Shown here: positions 16,479 through 25,754 of the stretch, piece after piece | Position numbering within the stretch: the first letter of the stretch is position 1 | Layout of the letters: each line of letters starts with the position of its first letter | Assembly (NCBI GenBank): GCA_028290305.1 | Contig: JAQGKC010000144.1 | Span: 1-64,000 of the forward strand | DNA from: Bradyrhizobium sp. | Lineage (GTDB): Bacteria; Pseudomonadota; Alphaproteobacteria; Rhizobiales; Xanthobacteraceae | Reading direction: 5' to 3' | Length of the DNA: 64,000 nt | Translations under genes and position numbers: made by a program | The notes under the pieces: model-generated | What the model was told of the DNA's origin: nothing | Databases searched by the model: none | What the model saw: the letters and a program-made list of their open reading frames with translations, nothing else

Positions 16479-17324
16479 TCAGGCCTCGGCAGCGACCGTA
16501 TTCAAAAGGACCCCTACTCCCGGAACGCTTACTTCAACGACATCGCCCGCCTCGAGCCATACCGGCGGGGTTTGATTGATCCCGGTTCCCGCCGGCGTTC
16601 CGGTCTCCTGGTTCCAGCGTTGTCCACAGCGATACGTAACTGATGACGTGCCGGAACGGAAAAATCAGGTTGGCGGTGGTATCGTCCTGGCGGATTGTCC
16701 CGTTCACCTTCGTCGTCACGCGAAGGTCGTCATACCCTTTGAATTCATCTGATGTGACCAGCCAAGGTCCACACGCGCCTGAGGCATCGAAATTCTTGCC
16801 GGGCGCGCCGTAATTGCCGTGCTTGAGCCAATCGCGCACCGTGCCTTCATTCATCACCGTCAGCCCCGCGATGCGGCTTTCCGCGTCCTCTTCGGCAATG
16901 CGGCGTCCGCCCTTGCCGATTACGATTCCGATCTCTCCTTCGTAGTCCAGTTGGACCGACTCGGGTGGCAGGACCAGGTTTTCACTGTGCCCTGTCAACG
17001 ATCGAGGAATGCGCAGGAAGATGCTGGGGGAGCGGGGCAGCGGCAGCGAGCATCTTTGTGCTTGGCGTTGCGGTAGGCCGCGCCGATGCAGATGATCTTT
17101 CCCGGCACCGGAATGGGCGGCAGTAATTTCGCTTGATCGATCGTCAGGTCGGACTTCACCTTGGTCGCGACCTTTCGAATTTCATCCAAGGTATTTTCGG
17201 CAATCGCCTGCCGCAGGGTCGTGATATCAGCGCCGAACTTGTCCGTCAGATCGATAACTCCACCGTCATCGGCGATGATGCCAAAGCGCGCACGCTTGGC
17301 GTATTCAAAAGAAACAAGTTTCAT
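16479..17324 (-). pseudogene. Fumarylacetoacetate-hydrolase family protein, frameshifted
   Basis: The frame begins with MKLVSFEYAKRARFG at 17324 and runs through KIICIGAAYRNAKHKDA, then breaks near 17025-17035. Adding one C to a run of five restores PAPPSIFLRIPRSLTGHSENLVL and the core QLDYEGEIGIVIGKGGRR. A second break near 16612, after TTLEPG, loses a few residues before TGTPAGTGINQTPPVWLEAGDVV in another frame, ending at 16479. The family hydrolyses or decarboxylates ring-cleavage products. The first defect may be a sequence error; the second looks like a short deletion. The start overlaps the end of an amidohydrolase remnant (ATGA). Confidence 0.8.
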
Positions 17325-17525
17325 GGGGTGAATCCAAATAGTTTGCCGGGATTGTCGACCAGGATTTTTTCAGCATCGCCGTATCCGGCACGGCCCGATA
17401 CAAAAGCTCAAGCAGATCGGCTTCGTTCGGAGGCTGGCTGGTCGATACCGGATGCGGCCAGTCGGTGGCCCAGACTACCCGGTCGGGTGCCGCATCGATC
17501 AAGGTGTGTATGATCGGGAGCATGG
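17321..17525 (-). pseudogene. Amidohydrolase (TIM-barrel) 3' remnant
   Basis: The minus strand encodes LPIIHTLIDAAPDRVVWATDWPHP, a hallmark of the amidohydrolase-2 / pyrone-dicarboxylate lactonase group (metal-binding Asp in TDWPHP), followed by NEADLLELLYRAVPD. One missing A in a run of six shifts the frame; repaired, it reads AMLKKILVDNPGKLFGFTP and stops on the ATGA shared with the FAH gene. Everything upstream of about 17525 is missing and replaced by a truncated LysR gene on the other strand, so a real deletion or inversion joined the two. Confidence 0.75.
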
Positions 17526-18349
17526 GAGTCAGTCCCGCTGCGATCAGCAAGAACCTGAGTGCGCTCGAGCGCAAGTTGGGCGTGACGCTGCTATCCCGCT
17601 CCGCCCGCGGCGCGGAGCCCAACGATTTCGGTCGTTCACTGCTGCGGCGCGCGCGGGTAATTGAAGCCGAGCTCGATCGCGCGCGTGACGACATTGCAGC
17701 TCTGATTGGTCAGCGAAGAGGTTCGGTGTCGATCGGTATCTCGCCAACGGCCGAATGCCTGCTGCTGCCGCGCGCGTTGCCGGGGTTTCGCGAAGTGTAT
17801 GCCGATATCCCGGTACGGATGATGGGCGGCACGGTATCTTCAACGATCAAAGCGCTGCGGGAAGCGTCGCTGGATTTCGCCGTCGGCTCGGCATCGGCAT
17901 TCACACACGAGCCGGATCTCCGGAAAGAGCGACTGCTTAACTCCGAAATGACGATTATCGCACGCCCAAACCATCCTTTATCCAACGCTCGCGCGCTCGA
18001 AGAACTGAGGGATGCGGAGTGGGTCATCAATGCCGGCGTATCCGATCCGGATCCGGCCACCGTGGTCATGTTTCGGCGCAGCGGCCTGTCGTCGCCGACC
18101 AGAGCCATCTATTGCGACTCTTTCAGCGCGGTCCTCACGCTTGTGATGCAAACGGATATGCTTGCCGTAGCGACGCGAGCTTCGGTGGAGCGTTACACCA
18201 AGGCAAAACTGCTGAACACCGTGGAGCTCGAGACGCCGCCGCCTTCGATCATCCAGTGTCTTTTCACGCGAGCGGACAGTCCGCTGACGGCGCCCGCGAG
18301 AGCCCTGGTCGCCGAGTTTCGCAGGGCCGCACGTGCGCTTCGCCGCTGA
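17522..18349 (+). pseudogene. LysR-family regulator missing its first helices
   Basis: From ATG 17522 the protein starts directly at GVSPAAISKNLSALERKLGV, the recognition helix of a LysR winged-helix domain. The first 20 or so residues that normally build the helix-turn-helix are gone. The rest is complete: linker helix, then the substrate-binding domain (RGSVSIGISPTAECLLLPRALPGF) to the C-terminus. The frame stays open to 17465 through amidohydrolase-derived DNA, which is not LysR-like. DNA binding should be lost, though effector binding may persist. It marks the junction of a rearrangement at about 17520-17530. Confidence 0.75.
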
Positions 18350-18406
18350 TCTGGACTTAAGTCGTCGAAAAGGAAAGATCCTCAGACTGGATGTCGGTCA
18401 CTCCAA

Positions 18407-18560
18407 TCAGCCCGCGGCGAACACGGCCTTCCACTGTGGTGCGAGATATTTCGTGAAGACGGCGGCGGGCACCGCCAGCCGGAAATCACCCAGCACATGC
18501 GCCCACACCTGGCCCGCGCCATACAGCAGCACGATGCCGGCGGTCGCCAACAGAGAGGAT
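18407..18560 (-). pseudogene. C-terminal fragment of a membrane protein
   Basis: The minus strand encodes about 50 residues with a hydrophobic segment (LLATAGIVLLYGAGQVWAHV) and an end typical of a terminal domain (LAVPAAVFTKYLAPQWKAVF). No start codon with a ribosome site is in frame, and an ATG at about 18569 is out of frame. I read it as the remnant of an inner-membrane protein that cannot be named, part of the decayed region that begins at 16.1 kb. Confidence 0.35.
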
Positions 18561-18785
18561 TTTCATCGAGATTTCCAGGTTCAGAACTTGAATGTCGCCC
18601 GCCCGATTGGACGAGGCCTTTCGGTATCCGTTTCGAACCTCAAACGAGAAAATCAGTGAAGAATCCGACGACAGCGCAGCAGCAGATTACAAAATCGTCA
18701 TTCACAAGATGTCGAGCCTGGACTTAACCCGGAACCGCGCTCCTTTGGGCGCCGTTGAGGACAGGACAGGCACGGAGGATTCGTC

Positions 18786-19088
18786 ATGAAGACGCTGACG
18801 ATTGCATGTGTTTTGGCTTCCATGGTTTTTTCGACCGCCGCCTTTAGCCGCGGCGGTGGTGGCGGGATGGGAATGGGAATGCACCATTCATCATCCGCAT
18901 CGACAGGCGGAGCTTTCGGAACGGGCGTTAATACTCCCGGCACCAATTCCTCGGGCACGGCGCTCTCATCCGGCGGCAGTGGCGTGGGTGCAGTCAAAGG
19001 CCCCGCGCTCGGCACCGGGGATCCGGCTGTCGATCAGGAGGATAAGAAGGCCGCCCGGATGGTCACGTCCGTCTGCAAGGGTTGCTAG
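18786..19088 (+). CDS. Small exported Gly/Ser-rich protein
   Basis: 100 residues, with GGAGG well placed before the ATG. A signal peptide (MKTLTIACVLASMVFSTAAFS) is followed by a glycine/methionine stretch (RGGGGGMGMGMHH) and a Ser/Gly/Thr-rich linker, ending with VTSVCKGC, two cysteines at the very end. The His/Met-rich start of the mature part could bind metal. Similar uncharacterised proteins occur in bradyrhizobia. Confidence 0.7.
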   Translation: MKTLTIACVLASMVFSTAAFSRGGGGGMGMGMHHSSSASTGGAFGTGVNTPGTNSSGTALSSGGSGVGAVKGPALGTGDPAVDQEDKKAARMVTSVCKGC

Positions 19089-19401
19089 CCGATATCGCCC
19101 AAAAGGTTCGGGCGTCCGGCAAGAGCTCCTGCGTAGTGCAGGGGTTGGCCGATTGCGGCCGCCGCCGGCCGAGCGCCCACGTTCGTCGTGACCAAACAGT
19201 AATCGTTCATCCCTTCTGTAATCCGATCGATTTGGGCCCGGATGTCCGGTTTTGGGATAGGAGCGGTCATCCCTTCGACGGCGGGTCCAGGTCGCGAATG
19301 ACCCGGAGCCGCCATTAGCCCTACGCAAACTAGCCCGACGTCCTTTGGCGCCTGATTGCAGGCAGACGTTCTTGGACTACGGTTCGCGTCAGCGTGTTCG
19401 C

Positions 19402-22113
19402 TCACCAAATGACGTGGAAACCGCCGGTGCCCTTGTAGCTGCGGTTGTCCGAGTTGTTGAGGCTCGCGTTGTAGGAGACTTCGCCGAAGATGGTGTAGCG
19501 GCCGCTGGCCCAGCTATAGGTGCCGCCGCCACCGATGCTGCCCCAAAGCCGATCGTTGGCGTCGGCAAAGCCGGTGCCCGCAACATCGACATTGGTGCCA
19601 TTGAGGAACTCGTAGTGCAGATTAGCGATGCCATAGACGTCGGAGCGCACGATCTGGCCCGAGTCATTCCAGGTCTTCTGATGATTGAGCGAAAGCCCCG
19701 CACGTCCGAGCAAGCTGTCGGCATTGCCAAGCGACACCAGCGCGCCGAAGCGATCGGTAAAGTCGTCGAAATCGACCTTCGAATAAGCAAGCTGTGCCTG
19801 CGGTGTCAGCGACCAGCCGTTGCCCACGCCGATGCGCTTGCCGCTTTCGGCACTGAAGGCATAGCCAAAACCTTCGTTGCCGTGCGTCATGCTGCCGACC
19901 AGTGCTGACGATAGATCGCTGCGGTAAAACATCGTCTGCGCCTGGCCGTCGACATAGAAGCCGTTGTCGCCGTACCAGGTGAGTGTGCCGCCGACACCGG
20001 AGCCTTCGGCCTGGATGCGGCCATTGCCAAAGAACGACGCGACATTCACCGTGGACGTGCCGTACTGCGCGGTGAGGCCGACGATCAGCCGGCCGCGCTC
20101 GTTCTCCAGTGCAAGACCATCAAGTCCCACCTGAACCTTCATCTGATCGGCGCTGTAGGTCGAGCCGGTCGTGTTGGAGGGCTGCAGGTCGGCATGGTTG
20201 CCCTCGACGCGCCCCCAGAACGCCGATGGCGTGGGTGAGCCGTCGCCCGGTGCCGGAGTGAGACCCGCGCGGGCCATTGCGTCGCTACCGCCCCAGTAGC
20301 GGTTGCCAACGCGCTGCTGCAGCGTCGGCAGTTCATTCATGCCGAGTAGTACTTGTCCGTAATTCTCGTAGAGCGGCACGCCCGGCTGATACAGCGGACC
20401 GGCGGGTGCAGGCGGCGCGGGACTGCCAGGCGGATTGATCAGGCTGGAACGCAGATACCAGTCGCCATCGCCCGGCGTCGCAATACCGTTCTTCTGCAGC
20501 GTATAGGCATAGGCGCCGCCCACCACCGCCTGCTGTCCCTGGATCACGTAATTGCCCTGCAACGCGAACGTGCCGTTCGAGGCGCCGGCGACATCGATCA
20601 CCTTGATGCCCTCGATGGTCTGCGCGCCGGTACCGCCGACGTTGGTGACACGCAGCGACGAAGCGCCCGAGGTGTTGCCGCCGACGACGACACGGTCGGT
20701 CGGCGAGCCGTCGCCGCCAAGCGTCGTGTTCAGGTTGATGGCGCCGCCATTGCCGACATAATTGCCGGCGACGGTCAGCACCGTGCCCGGCGCGCCGCCA
20801 AGGTTGACAGTGCCGGCGTTGTCGAGCGAGGCGACGGTCTGGTTGAAGCCGGCGAGGTCCAGCGTGCTGCTGGTGGCCACGTTGAAGGCCGAGGCTGCGC
20901 TGAATGCATTCGCGGCCCCGGCCCGCAGCGTGCCGCCGTTCACGGTCGTCGCGCCACTGTAATTGTTGGCACCCGACAGCGTCTGCGTGCCGCCGCTGAT
21001 CGTCAATCCGCCGCTGCCACCGATGATGCCCCCGAAAGTATCGTTCGCATTGGTGATGATCAGGCCCTTGGCGCCGAGCGTCACGGTCCCGCTGCCGGCC
21101 AGGCTCTGGATGTGCGCGCCGGCCGCGCTGATGCCCGAAATGTCGAATGTCGCATTGTTGACAACCCGGCGCGACGCGGCGAGGGCATCGGCGGCAGAGA
21201 GTGCACCTCCCAGCGCCAGCGCGCCCTGCTGGATCACCGTATCACCGGTAAAGGTGCTGCCGGCGTTGAGCGTGAAGGTGCCGGCTCCGATCTTGGTCAA
21301 TCCGCCAACGCCACTCAATCCAAGGGTGCTGATGTTGTGGCCGTTGGTGTCGAAGGTCAGGCCGCCTGCGGCGATGTTATTCTGGTTGATCGTTCCGCCG
21401 AAGAAGTTGGCGTTATCGGCCGTTGCGCGGACGACAGCATTGTCATAATTCGCCTGCCCCCTGGTGCCCATAGAAATATTGGTCGTCTGCAGCGTGCCGC
21501 CGCTGATGTTGAGCGTGCCTGTGCCGCTCGGGGCGGCAACCACGATCCTGCCTGAAGCAAGGACGGCTGCGCCGTTCTCGATGTTCAGGATGCCCAGGCC
21601 ACCGTTGCCGATGACGGGCACTCCGTTAGCGATCCACTGCGATCCGGCTCCGGTCACAGTCACGATGGCGGTACCGCCTAGGGTATTGCTGATCTGGAGG
21701 CTGCTGCCGCCGCTTGTGAGCGTGCTGCCGTTTTGAATTGTGAGACGGGTCGTTGTTCCGGCAGCGGCGCGAACACTGATGTTGCCGGTCGTGGCGGTCA
21801 CGGGGCCGCTCACGCCAAGGACGGGGTCTGCGCCCGTATTGTTAATGATGACTACGCCGCCGGCGGGGGCAGTTCCCGTGTTCCAGTTCGAGCCACCCGT
21901 CCAGTCGTTGCTTGTGGCTCCGGTCCATGTCTGCGCCGAGGCCGAACCAGCGGAGAGCGCCGTGAGCGCAGCCGCCGACGCACTCACTAGGAGCAAGCGA
22001 AGCAATCGCGTTCGGGAACTGGCGGGCGGGGGTCGTCGAGTGCGGTTCGGGCCCTTGCGAACTATGTCATCTGATTGTCGTCGGAGCGCGATATCCCCGG
22101 TGCATTCGCGCAT
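19402..22113 (-). CDS. Autotransporter with beta-helical passenger (type V secretion)
   Basis: 903 residues from ATG 22113; the frame stays open for another 109 residues upstream, which look non-coding. An extended signal region with a hydrophobic core (LLRLLLVSASAAALTALSAGSASA) is followed by a passenger with repeated PATR/AIDA-like units such as GGLTKIGAGTFTLNAGSTFTGDTVIQQGALAL and LSGANNYSGATTVNGGTLRAG, forming a beta-helix. The last about 270 residues make the outer-membrane barrel (FWGRVEGNH start, FHVIW end). It probably displays or releases an adhesin. No protease or lipase motif is seen. Confidence 0.92.
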   Translation of the reverse strand: MRECTGDIALRRQSDDIVRKGPNRTRRPPPASSRTRLLRLLLVSASAAALTALSAGSASAQTWTGATSNDWTGGSNWNTGTAPAGGVVIINNTGADPVLGVSGPVTATTGNISVRAAAGTTTRLTIQNGSTLTSGGSSLQISNTLGGTAIVTVTGAGSQWIANGVPVIGNGGLGILNIENGAAVLASGRIVVAAPSGTGTLNISGGTLQTTNISMGTRGQANYDNAVVRATADNANFFGGTINQNNIAAGGLTFDTNGHNISTLGLSGVGGLTKIGAGTFTLNAGSTFTGDTVIQQGALALGGALSAADALAASRRVVNNATFDISGISAAGAHIQSLAGSGTVTLGAKGLIITNANDTFGGIIGGSGGLTISGGTQTLSGANNYSGATTVNGGTLRAGAANAFSAASAFNVATSSTLDLAGFNQTVASLDNAGTVNLGGAPGTVLTVAGNYVGNGGAINLNTTLGGDGSPTDRVVVGGNTSGASSLRVTNVGGTGAQTIEGIKVIDVAGASNGTFALQGNYVIQGQQAVVGGAYAYTLQKNGIATPGDGDWYLRSSLINPPGSPAPPAPAGPLYQPGVPLYENYGQVLLGMNELPTLQQRVGNRYWGGSDAMARAGLTPAPGDGSPTPSAFWGRVEGNHADLQPSNTTGSTYSADQMKVQVGLDGLALENERGRLIVGLTAQYGTSTVNVASFFGNGRIQAEGSGVGGTLTWYGDNGFYVDGQAQTMFYRSDLSSALVGSMTHGNEGFGYAFSAESGKRIGVGNGWSLTPQAQLAYSKVDFDDFTDRFGALVSLGNADSLLGRAGLSLNHQKTWNDSGQIVRSDVYGIANLHYEFLNGTNVDVAGTGFADANDRLWGSIGGGGTYSWASGRYTIFGEVSYNASLNNSDNRSYKGTGGFHVIW

Positions 22114-22444
22114 GGGTGCTCTGCTCCGGTCTTGCTCGGGTCCACCAGGGACGAGAACGTTCAGTTGTACGCGGCCAACGAGACTAAGCCTTACGCTAGA
22201 CGAATCGTCTCTGGCCGACAATCGCAGTTTGCGTTCAGCCAAAGGAATACGTAGCCGTGTGTCTCTCGCGCAACGGAAGACGCTGGTTAACAATATCTTT
22301 CGAGATGCGACGTGAGTATCGCGCGCGCACGCAGTGATGGCTGACGCGGTAGTTAAATACGTCCTCCCAAGTGGTTCGACGATTGCGCCGTCAGGCACTG
22401 ATACATCGCGCCGCCGGTCAAGAGCGGACGCGGCCTTCACTCAA
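22114..22444. other. Intergenic region upstream of the autotransporter
   Basis: 331 bases. The autotransporter frame runs on through part of it, but codon use and sequence do not look coding, and the VOC gene ends just beyond at 22445. It should hold the autotransporter promoter; no clear -35/-10 pair stands out. Confidence 0.4.
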
Positions 22445-23413
22445 TTAACCCTTACCCGCAACCGGCGGCGTGCCATGGGTGTGAAACGACTCGATCGTCT
22501 TCAATCCCCAGGCCTGGCCTTTCTTGCGCTCCTCCTCGGACCAGACAATCGGCTTCCAGTCCGGCGCCAGGATGAGACGGGCGCCGGCGTTGGCGACTTC
22601 GACCCGGTTGCCGCCGGGCTCGTAGACGTAGAGGAAAAATGTCTGCTGGATGGCGTGCTTGTGCGGGCCGGTTTCGATGTGGACGCCGTTTTCCAGAAAG
22701 ATATCGGCGGCACGCAGCACGTCCTCGCGGCTGTCGAGCGCGTAGGTGACGTGGTGGAAACGCCCGGGGGTATTGGAATGGTCGTGTGAATAGGCAAAGT
22801 CGTAACTCTTGTTCGACATCGTCATCCACATCGCGGCTTCGGTGCCGTCGTTGAGCACGATCTGCTCGGTCAGCCGGCAACCGAGATATTTTTCGAAAAA
22901 GATGCGGTTGGCCCGGATGTCCACCGCCAGGCAATTGAGGTGATCGAGGCGGCGGACATTGACGCCTCGCGCTGGAAAGCGCTGCGCCTGATTTTTCAGA
23001 GCGGGTTTGAGTTCGGGCGGCGCCTGGTACCATTCGGTCTCGTAATAGAGCTCGACGATATGGCCGTCCGGATCGTGGCACCGAAACGCCGGGCCCTGCC
23101 CCATATCCCCGTCGGTCCAGCCAATTTCAAATCCGGACCCCTTGAGCGCGGCGACGCGGCGCTCAAGCGCCTGCGGGCTTCGGGCCCGCAGCGCCATGTG
23201 CTCCATGCCTGACGTCTTCGAAGCGGTCAGCTTGAGCGAATAACGCTCGTAATCGTCCCAGCCGCGCAGGTAGACCGACTCGCCTTGGCGGCCGCTGATC
23301 GTCATGCCCATCACGTCGACAAAGAATTTCAGACTCTCGTCGGGTTTCGGCGTCAGCAGTTCCATGTGGCCGAGATGGGCGAGATCGAAAATCGGTTCGG
23401 GATTCATTCGCAT
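22445..23413 (-). CDS. VOC-family type I extradiol ring-cleavage dioxygenase
   Basis: 322 residues; AAGGAG lies just before the ATG. Two vicinal-oxygen-chelate modules are present. The catalytic C-terminal one has the metal ligands His in RLDHLNCLAVD, His in RFHHVTYALD and Glu in GGNRVEVANAG, the usual 2-His-1-carboxylate set. A conserved YSHDHSNTPG loop lies between. Proteins of this size open catechol-type rings next to the hydroxyls (homoprotocatechuate/catechol 2,3-dioxygenase group). It is the last gene of a module with a decarboxylase-like protein, LigK and GalB homologues, so its substrate should be a carboxylated catechol (inference). Confidence 0.88.
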   Translation of the reverse strand: MRMNPEPIFDLAHLGHMELLTPKPDESLKFFVDVMGMTISGRQGESVYLRGWDDYERYSLKLTASKTSGMEHMALRARSPQALERRVAALKGSGFEIGWTDGDMGQGPAFRCHDPDGHIVELYYETEWYQAPPELKPALKNQAQRFPARGVNVRRLDHLNCLAVDIRANRIFFEKYLGCRLTEQIVLNDGTEAAMWMTMSNKSYDFAYSHDHSNTPGRFHHVTYALDSREDVLRAADIFLENGVHIETGPHKHAIQQTFFLYVYEPGGNRVEVANAGARLILAPDWKPIVWSEEERKKGQAWGLKTIESFHTHGTPPVAGKG

Positions 23414-23426
23414 CTCTCCTTGGGAC

Positions 23427-24275
23427 CTAGCGCAGCGTCCGCGTCAGATCGTCGAACAATTCATCGACCGCGAAAGCTCGGGGAATGAGCCCCTGCTGCG
23501 CAGTATATTCGCTGATCAGCGCCAGCGAGCGGCTCATTTCGTCAGCGTTATGTCGCGGCGATGCGACAGGCGCGCGAGCCGCGCTCGCTTGCAGCAGGCG
23601 GAAAACCTCCCGCACGGGTTCCGGATGCGCGCTGGACAGCGCCTCGCTGATCACAACCATATGGTTGATCGGAACTACATTGTGCTTTGCAAACCATGAT
23701 TTTTCTTCGGCAGCCGCATTCGGAAACAACGGCTTTAGATCAGGATGTTCAACCTTCTCACCGAGCACTGCATCGAGCTCGCCATCGACCAGCATCTGGA
23801 CGATCAGTTTGCCCGCCGGCGCACGCTTGGTGGTATCCCTGAATTCGGCGACATGCGCATCCTCGAACGTGACCCAATCGATCGAATCGAGATCGACGCC
23901 ATAATCATTGGCGAGAATTCCGCGCAGCCACGCGCCGGTCGTCGTGGTGAAGGAGCGGATGCCGACCCGCTTGCCGTTCAGATCGGCCGGCGTCAACGTT
24001 CCCTGCTTCGCATTGTAAAGCGCGTAGGCATGCTGAAACCGCGCCACCACGACGTTCGGCAGCAGCACCATCGGTTTGCCAACGCTCTTGGCCATCAGAT
24101 AAGTGACGATAGCCATCTCCGAGACGTCGAAAGCCTGCTCGCGGACCATCGGCTTGAAGCCTTTGTTGGTCGGCGAATACTCCGCGAAATCAAGCGTGAC
24201 GGAATCGGATTTGATCGATCCGTCTTTCAGCGCGGCCGTGCAGGGATGGTCGCCAAGCAAGGTGCGTAAGCGCAT
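23427..24275 (-). CDS. 4,5-dihydroxyphthalate decarboxylase-like protein (Pht5/NMT1-type fold)
   Basis: 282 residues from ATG 24275, just after the aldolase stop. It opens MRLRTLLGDHPCTAALKDG, and continues AFDVSEMAIVTYLM and LNGKRVGIRSFTTTTGAWLRGIL, matching Pht5-type 4,5-dihydroxyphthalate decarboxylases, which share a fold with periplasmic binding proteins. It has no signal peptide, so a cytoplasmic enzyme fits better than a transport binding protein. In this cluster it could remove a carboxyl group to give a protocatechuate-like ring or act on another acid. Annotation pipelines often call such proteins ABC substrate-binding. Confidence 0.75.
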   Translation of the reverse strand: MRLRTLLGDHPCTAALKDGSIKSDSVTLDFAEYSPTNKGFKPMVREQAFDVSEMAIVTYLMAKSVGKPMVLLPNVVVARFQHAYALYNAKQGTLTPADLNGKRVGIRSFTTTTGAWLRGILANDYGVDLDSIDWVTFEDAHVAEFRDTTKRAPAGKLIVQMLVDGELDAVLGEKVEHPDLKPLFPNAAAEEKSWFAKHNVVPINHMVVISEALSSAHPEPVREVFRLLQASAARAPVASPRHNADEMSRSLALISEYTAQQGLIPRAFAVDELFDDLTRTLR

Positions 24276-24282
24276 CGTCACT

Positions 24283-24975
24283 TCAGTCTGCCTCGGGATC
24301 ATCGACATAGACGAGGCCCGCCTTCGCCAACGACTCGCGCATGTTGTACATGTCGAGCCCGAGTACGCCGGAGGCGAGTGTTTTGCGCTTGCCCTCCTCG
24401 TCGGCGCAACGCTTTTCGCCCTTCGCCGCGACCTCGCCTGCCTCCTTCTTCTGCACTACGACGACACCATCGTCATCGGCGATCACGGCGTCGCCCGGTT
24501 CGACATTGACGCCCGCGCAGACCACGGGGATGTTGACCGCACCCAGCGTCGCCTTGACCGTCCCCTTGGCCGAAATCGCCTTCGACCACACCGGAAACCC
24601 CATCTCGCGCAAGGACTTCACATCGCGGCAGCCGGCGTCGATGACAAGCCCGGTGACGCCGCGCGCCTTCAGCGAGGTCGCGAGCAGATCGCCGAACATG
24701 CCGTCGGTATTATCGGCGGTACAGCCGACCACCAGGATATCGCCCGGCCGGCACTGTTCGACCGCCACATGGATCATCCAGTTGTCGCCCGGCTGCGCCA
24801 GCACGGTGACGGCGGTACCGGCTGCCTCGCCGCCCGCCCACACCGGTCGCAGATAAGGTTTCATCAGCCCGATGCGGCCATAGGCCTCGTGCACCGTCGA
24901 TGTACCGAGCGTGCCGAGTCGCTTGACCACGCCTGCGTCGGCCCTGACGATATTGCGGATAACGACCGTCTTCAT
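24283..24975 (-). CDS. ligK: 4-carboxy-4-hydroxy-2-oxoadipate aldolase (LigK/GalC type, RraA fold)
   Basis: 230 residues. The RraA-like fold shows GTSTVHEAYGRIG near the N-terminus, PGDNWMIHVAVEQCRPGDILVV, and the magnesium/substrate segment GDLLATSLKARGVTGLVIDAGCRD, with Arg and Asp at the positions used in LigK/HMG aldolases. It should cleave 4-carboxy-4-hydroxy-2-oxoadipate to pyruvate and oxaloacetate, the last step of the protocatechuate 4,5-cleavage and gallate routes. The GalB-like gene precedes it with an ATGA overlap. Confidence 0.9.
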   Translation of the reverse strand: MKTVVIRNIVRADAGVVKRLGTLGTSTVHEAYGRIGLMKPYLRPVWAGGEAAGTAVTVLAQPGDNWMIHVAVEQCRPGDILVVGCTADNTDGMFGDLLATSLKARGVTGLVIDAGCRDVKSLREMGFPVWSKAISAKGTVKATLGAVNIPVVCAGVNVEPGDAVIADDDGVVVVQKKEAGEVAAKGEKRCADEEGKRKTLASGVLGLDMYNMRESLAKAGLVYVDDPEAD

Positions 24976-25694
24976 GCCAGTTCCTCCATCGCCATGGGGA
25001 ATAGCCGCTGATAGGCCTCGCCATAGGTCATGGCCTTGCCCGAGTTACGGCCGCCCTGCATGCCCCGCTGCAGCGCTACTCTCTCATAGTAAGCCCACAG
25101 ATGCTTCTGTGCCGCGAGAATCTCGAACGTCTTGCGCTTGATATCCCAGACCTCGTCGATGTTGAGGATGACCTGCGGCTTAAAATTGCACATCTCCGGC
25201 TGATGCGGCTCGAACAGGAAAACCGGCGGCGCGCTGTAGCTGTAGTCGGCCTGCGGCTTGTGACCCATTGCCTGCGCCACGATACGCGCCTCCTGCGCGT
25301 AGGCCGCCGCCGCCGGATGATCGACGTTGTAGGGATCTTCCAGCGAATGCGTCAGCACGAAGCTCGGATTGAGCTCGCGGTAGATATCGATCAGCCGATC
25401 CATATGCGCCTCGGTGAGGCGCAACGGATAGTCGCCGGCATCGAAGAATTCGATCTCGGCGCCGAGCGCCGCCGCAGCACGTTCCGCCTCATCCCGGCGG
25501 CCGGCCTTGACCTTTTCCAGGGTCATGCCCGGTTGTTTCCAGGCGAACTGGGATTCGCCGCGCTCGCCGAACGCCAGGCATACGATTTTGACGCGATAGC
25601 CTTTCTTGGCATGAAGCGCGATCGCCCCGCCGGCCCGCCACACAAAATCCCCGGGGTGCGCCGAAACCACCAGACCCGTTTTGGGATTGGACAT
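24972..25694 (-). CDS. galB: PIG-L-family 4-oxalmesaconate hydratase (GalB-like)
   Basis: 240 residues from ATG 25694, which has AAAGGAG upstream (an in-frame start at 25718 is less likely). The PIG-L zinc motif appears as SAHPGDFVWRAGG near residue 11, where typical PIG-L deacetylases have AHPDD, and the second ligand region is HSLEDPYNVDHPAAA. GalB of Pseudomonas is a PIG-L-fold hydratase converting 4-oxalmesaconate to 4-carboxy-4-hydroxy-2-oxoadipate, precisely the substrate of the overlapping LigK gene. The pairing makes this assignment strong. Confidence 0.88.
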   Translation of the reverse strand: MSNPKTGLVVSAHPGDFVWRAGGAIALHAKKGYRVKIVCLAFGERGESQFAWKQPGMTLEKVKAGRRDEAERAAAALGAEIEFFDAGDYPLRLTEAHMDRLIDIYRELNPSFVLTHSLEDPYNVDHPAAAAYAQEARIVAQAMGHKPQADYSYSAPPVFLFEPHQPEMCNFKPQVILNIDEVWDIKRKTFEILAAQKHLWAYYERVALQRGMQGGRNSGKAMTYGEAYQRLFPMAMEELA

Positions 25695-25754
25695 GAGATT
25701 TTTCTCCTTTGTATTCAACTATCGAACTCGAACAACCACGGAATATGTCGCGCA

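Noticed and set aside
20353..21555. 400-residue plus-strand frame
   Set aside because: Mirror of the repetitive autotransporter passenger; long shadow frames are expected in such GC-rich repeats.
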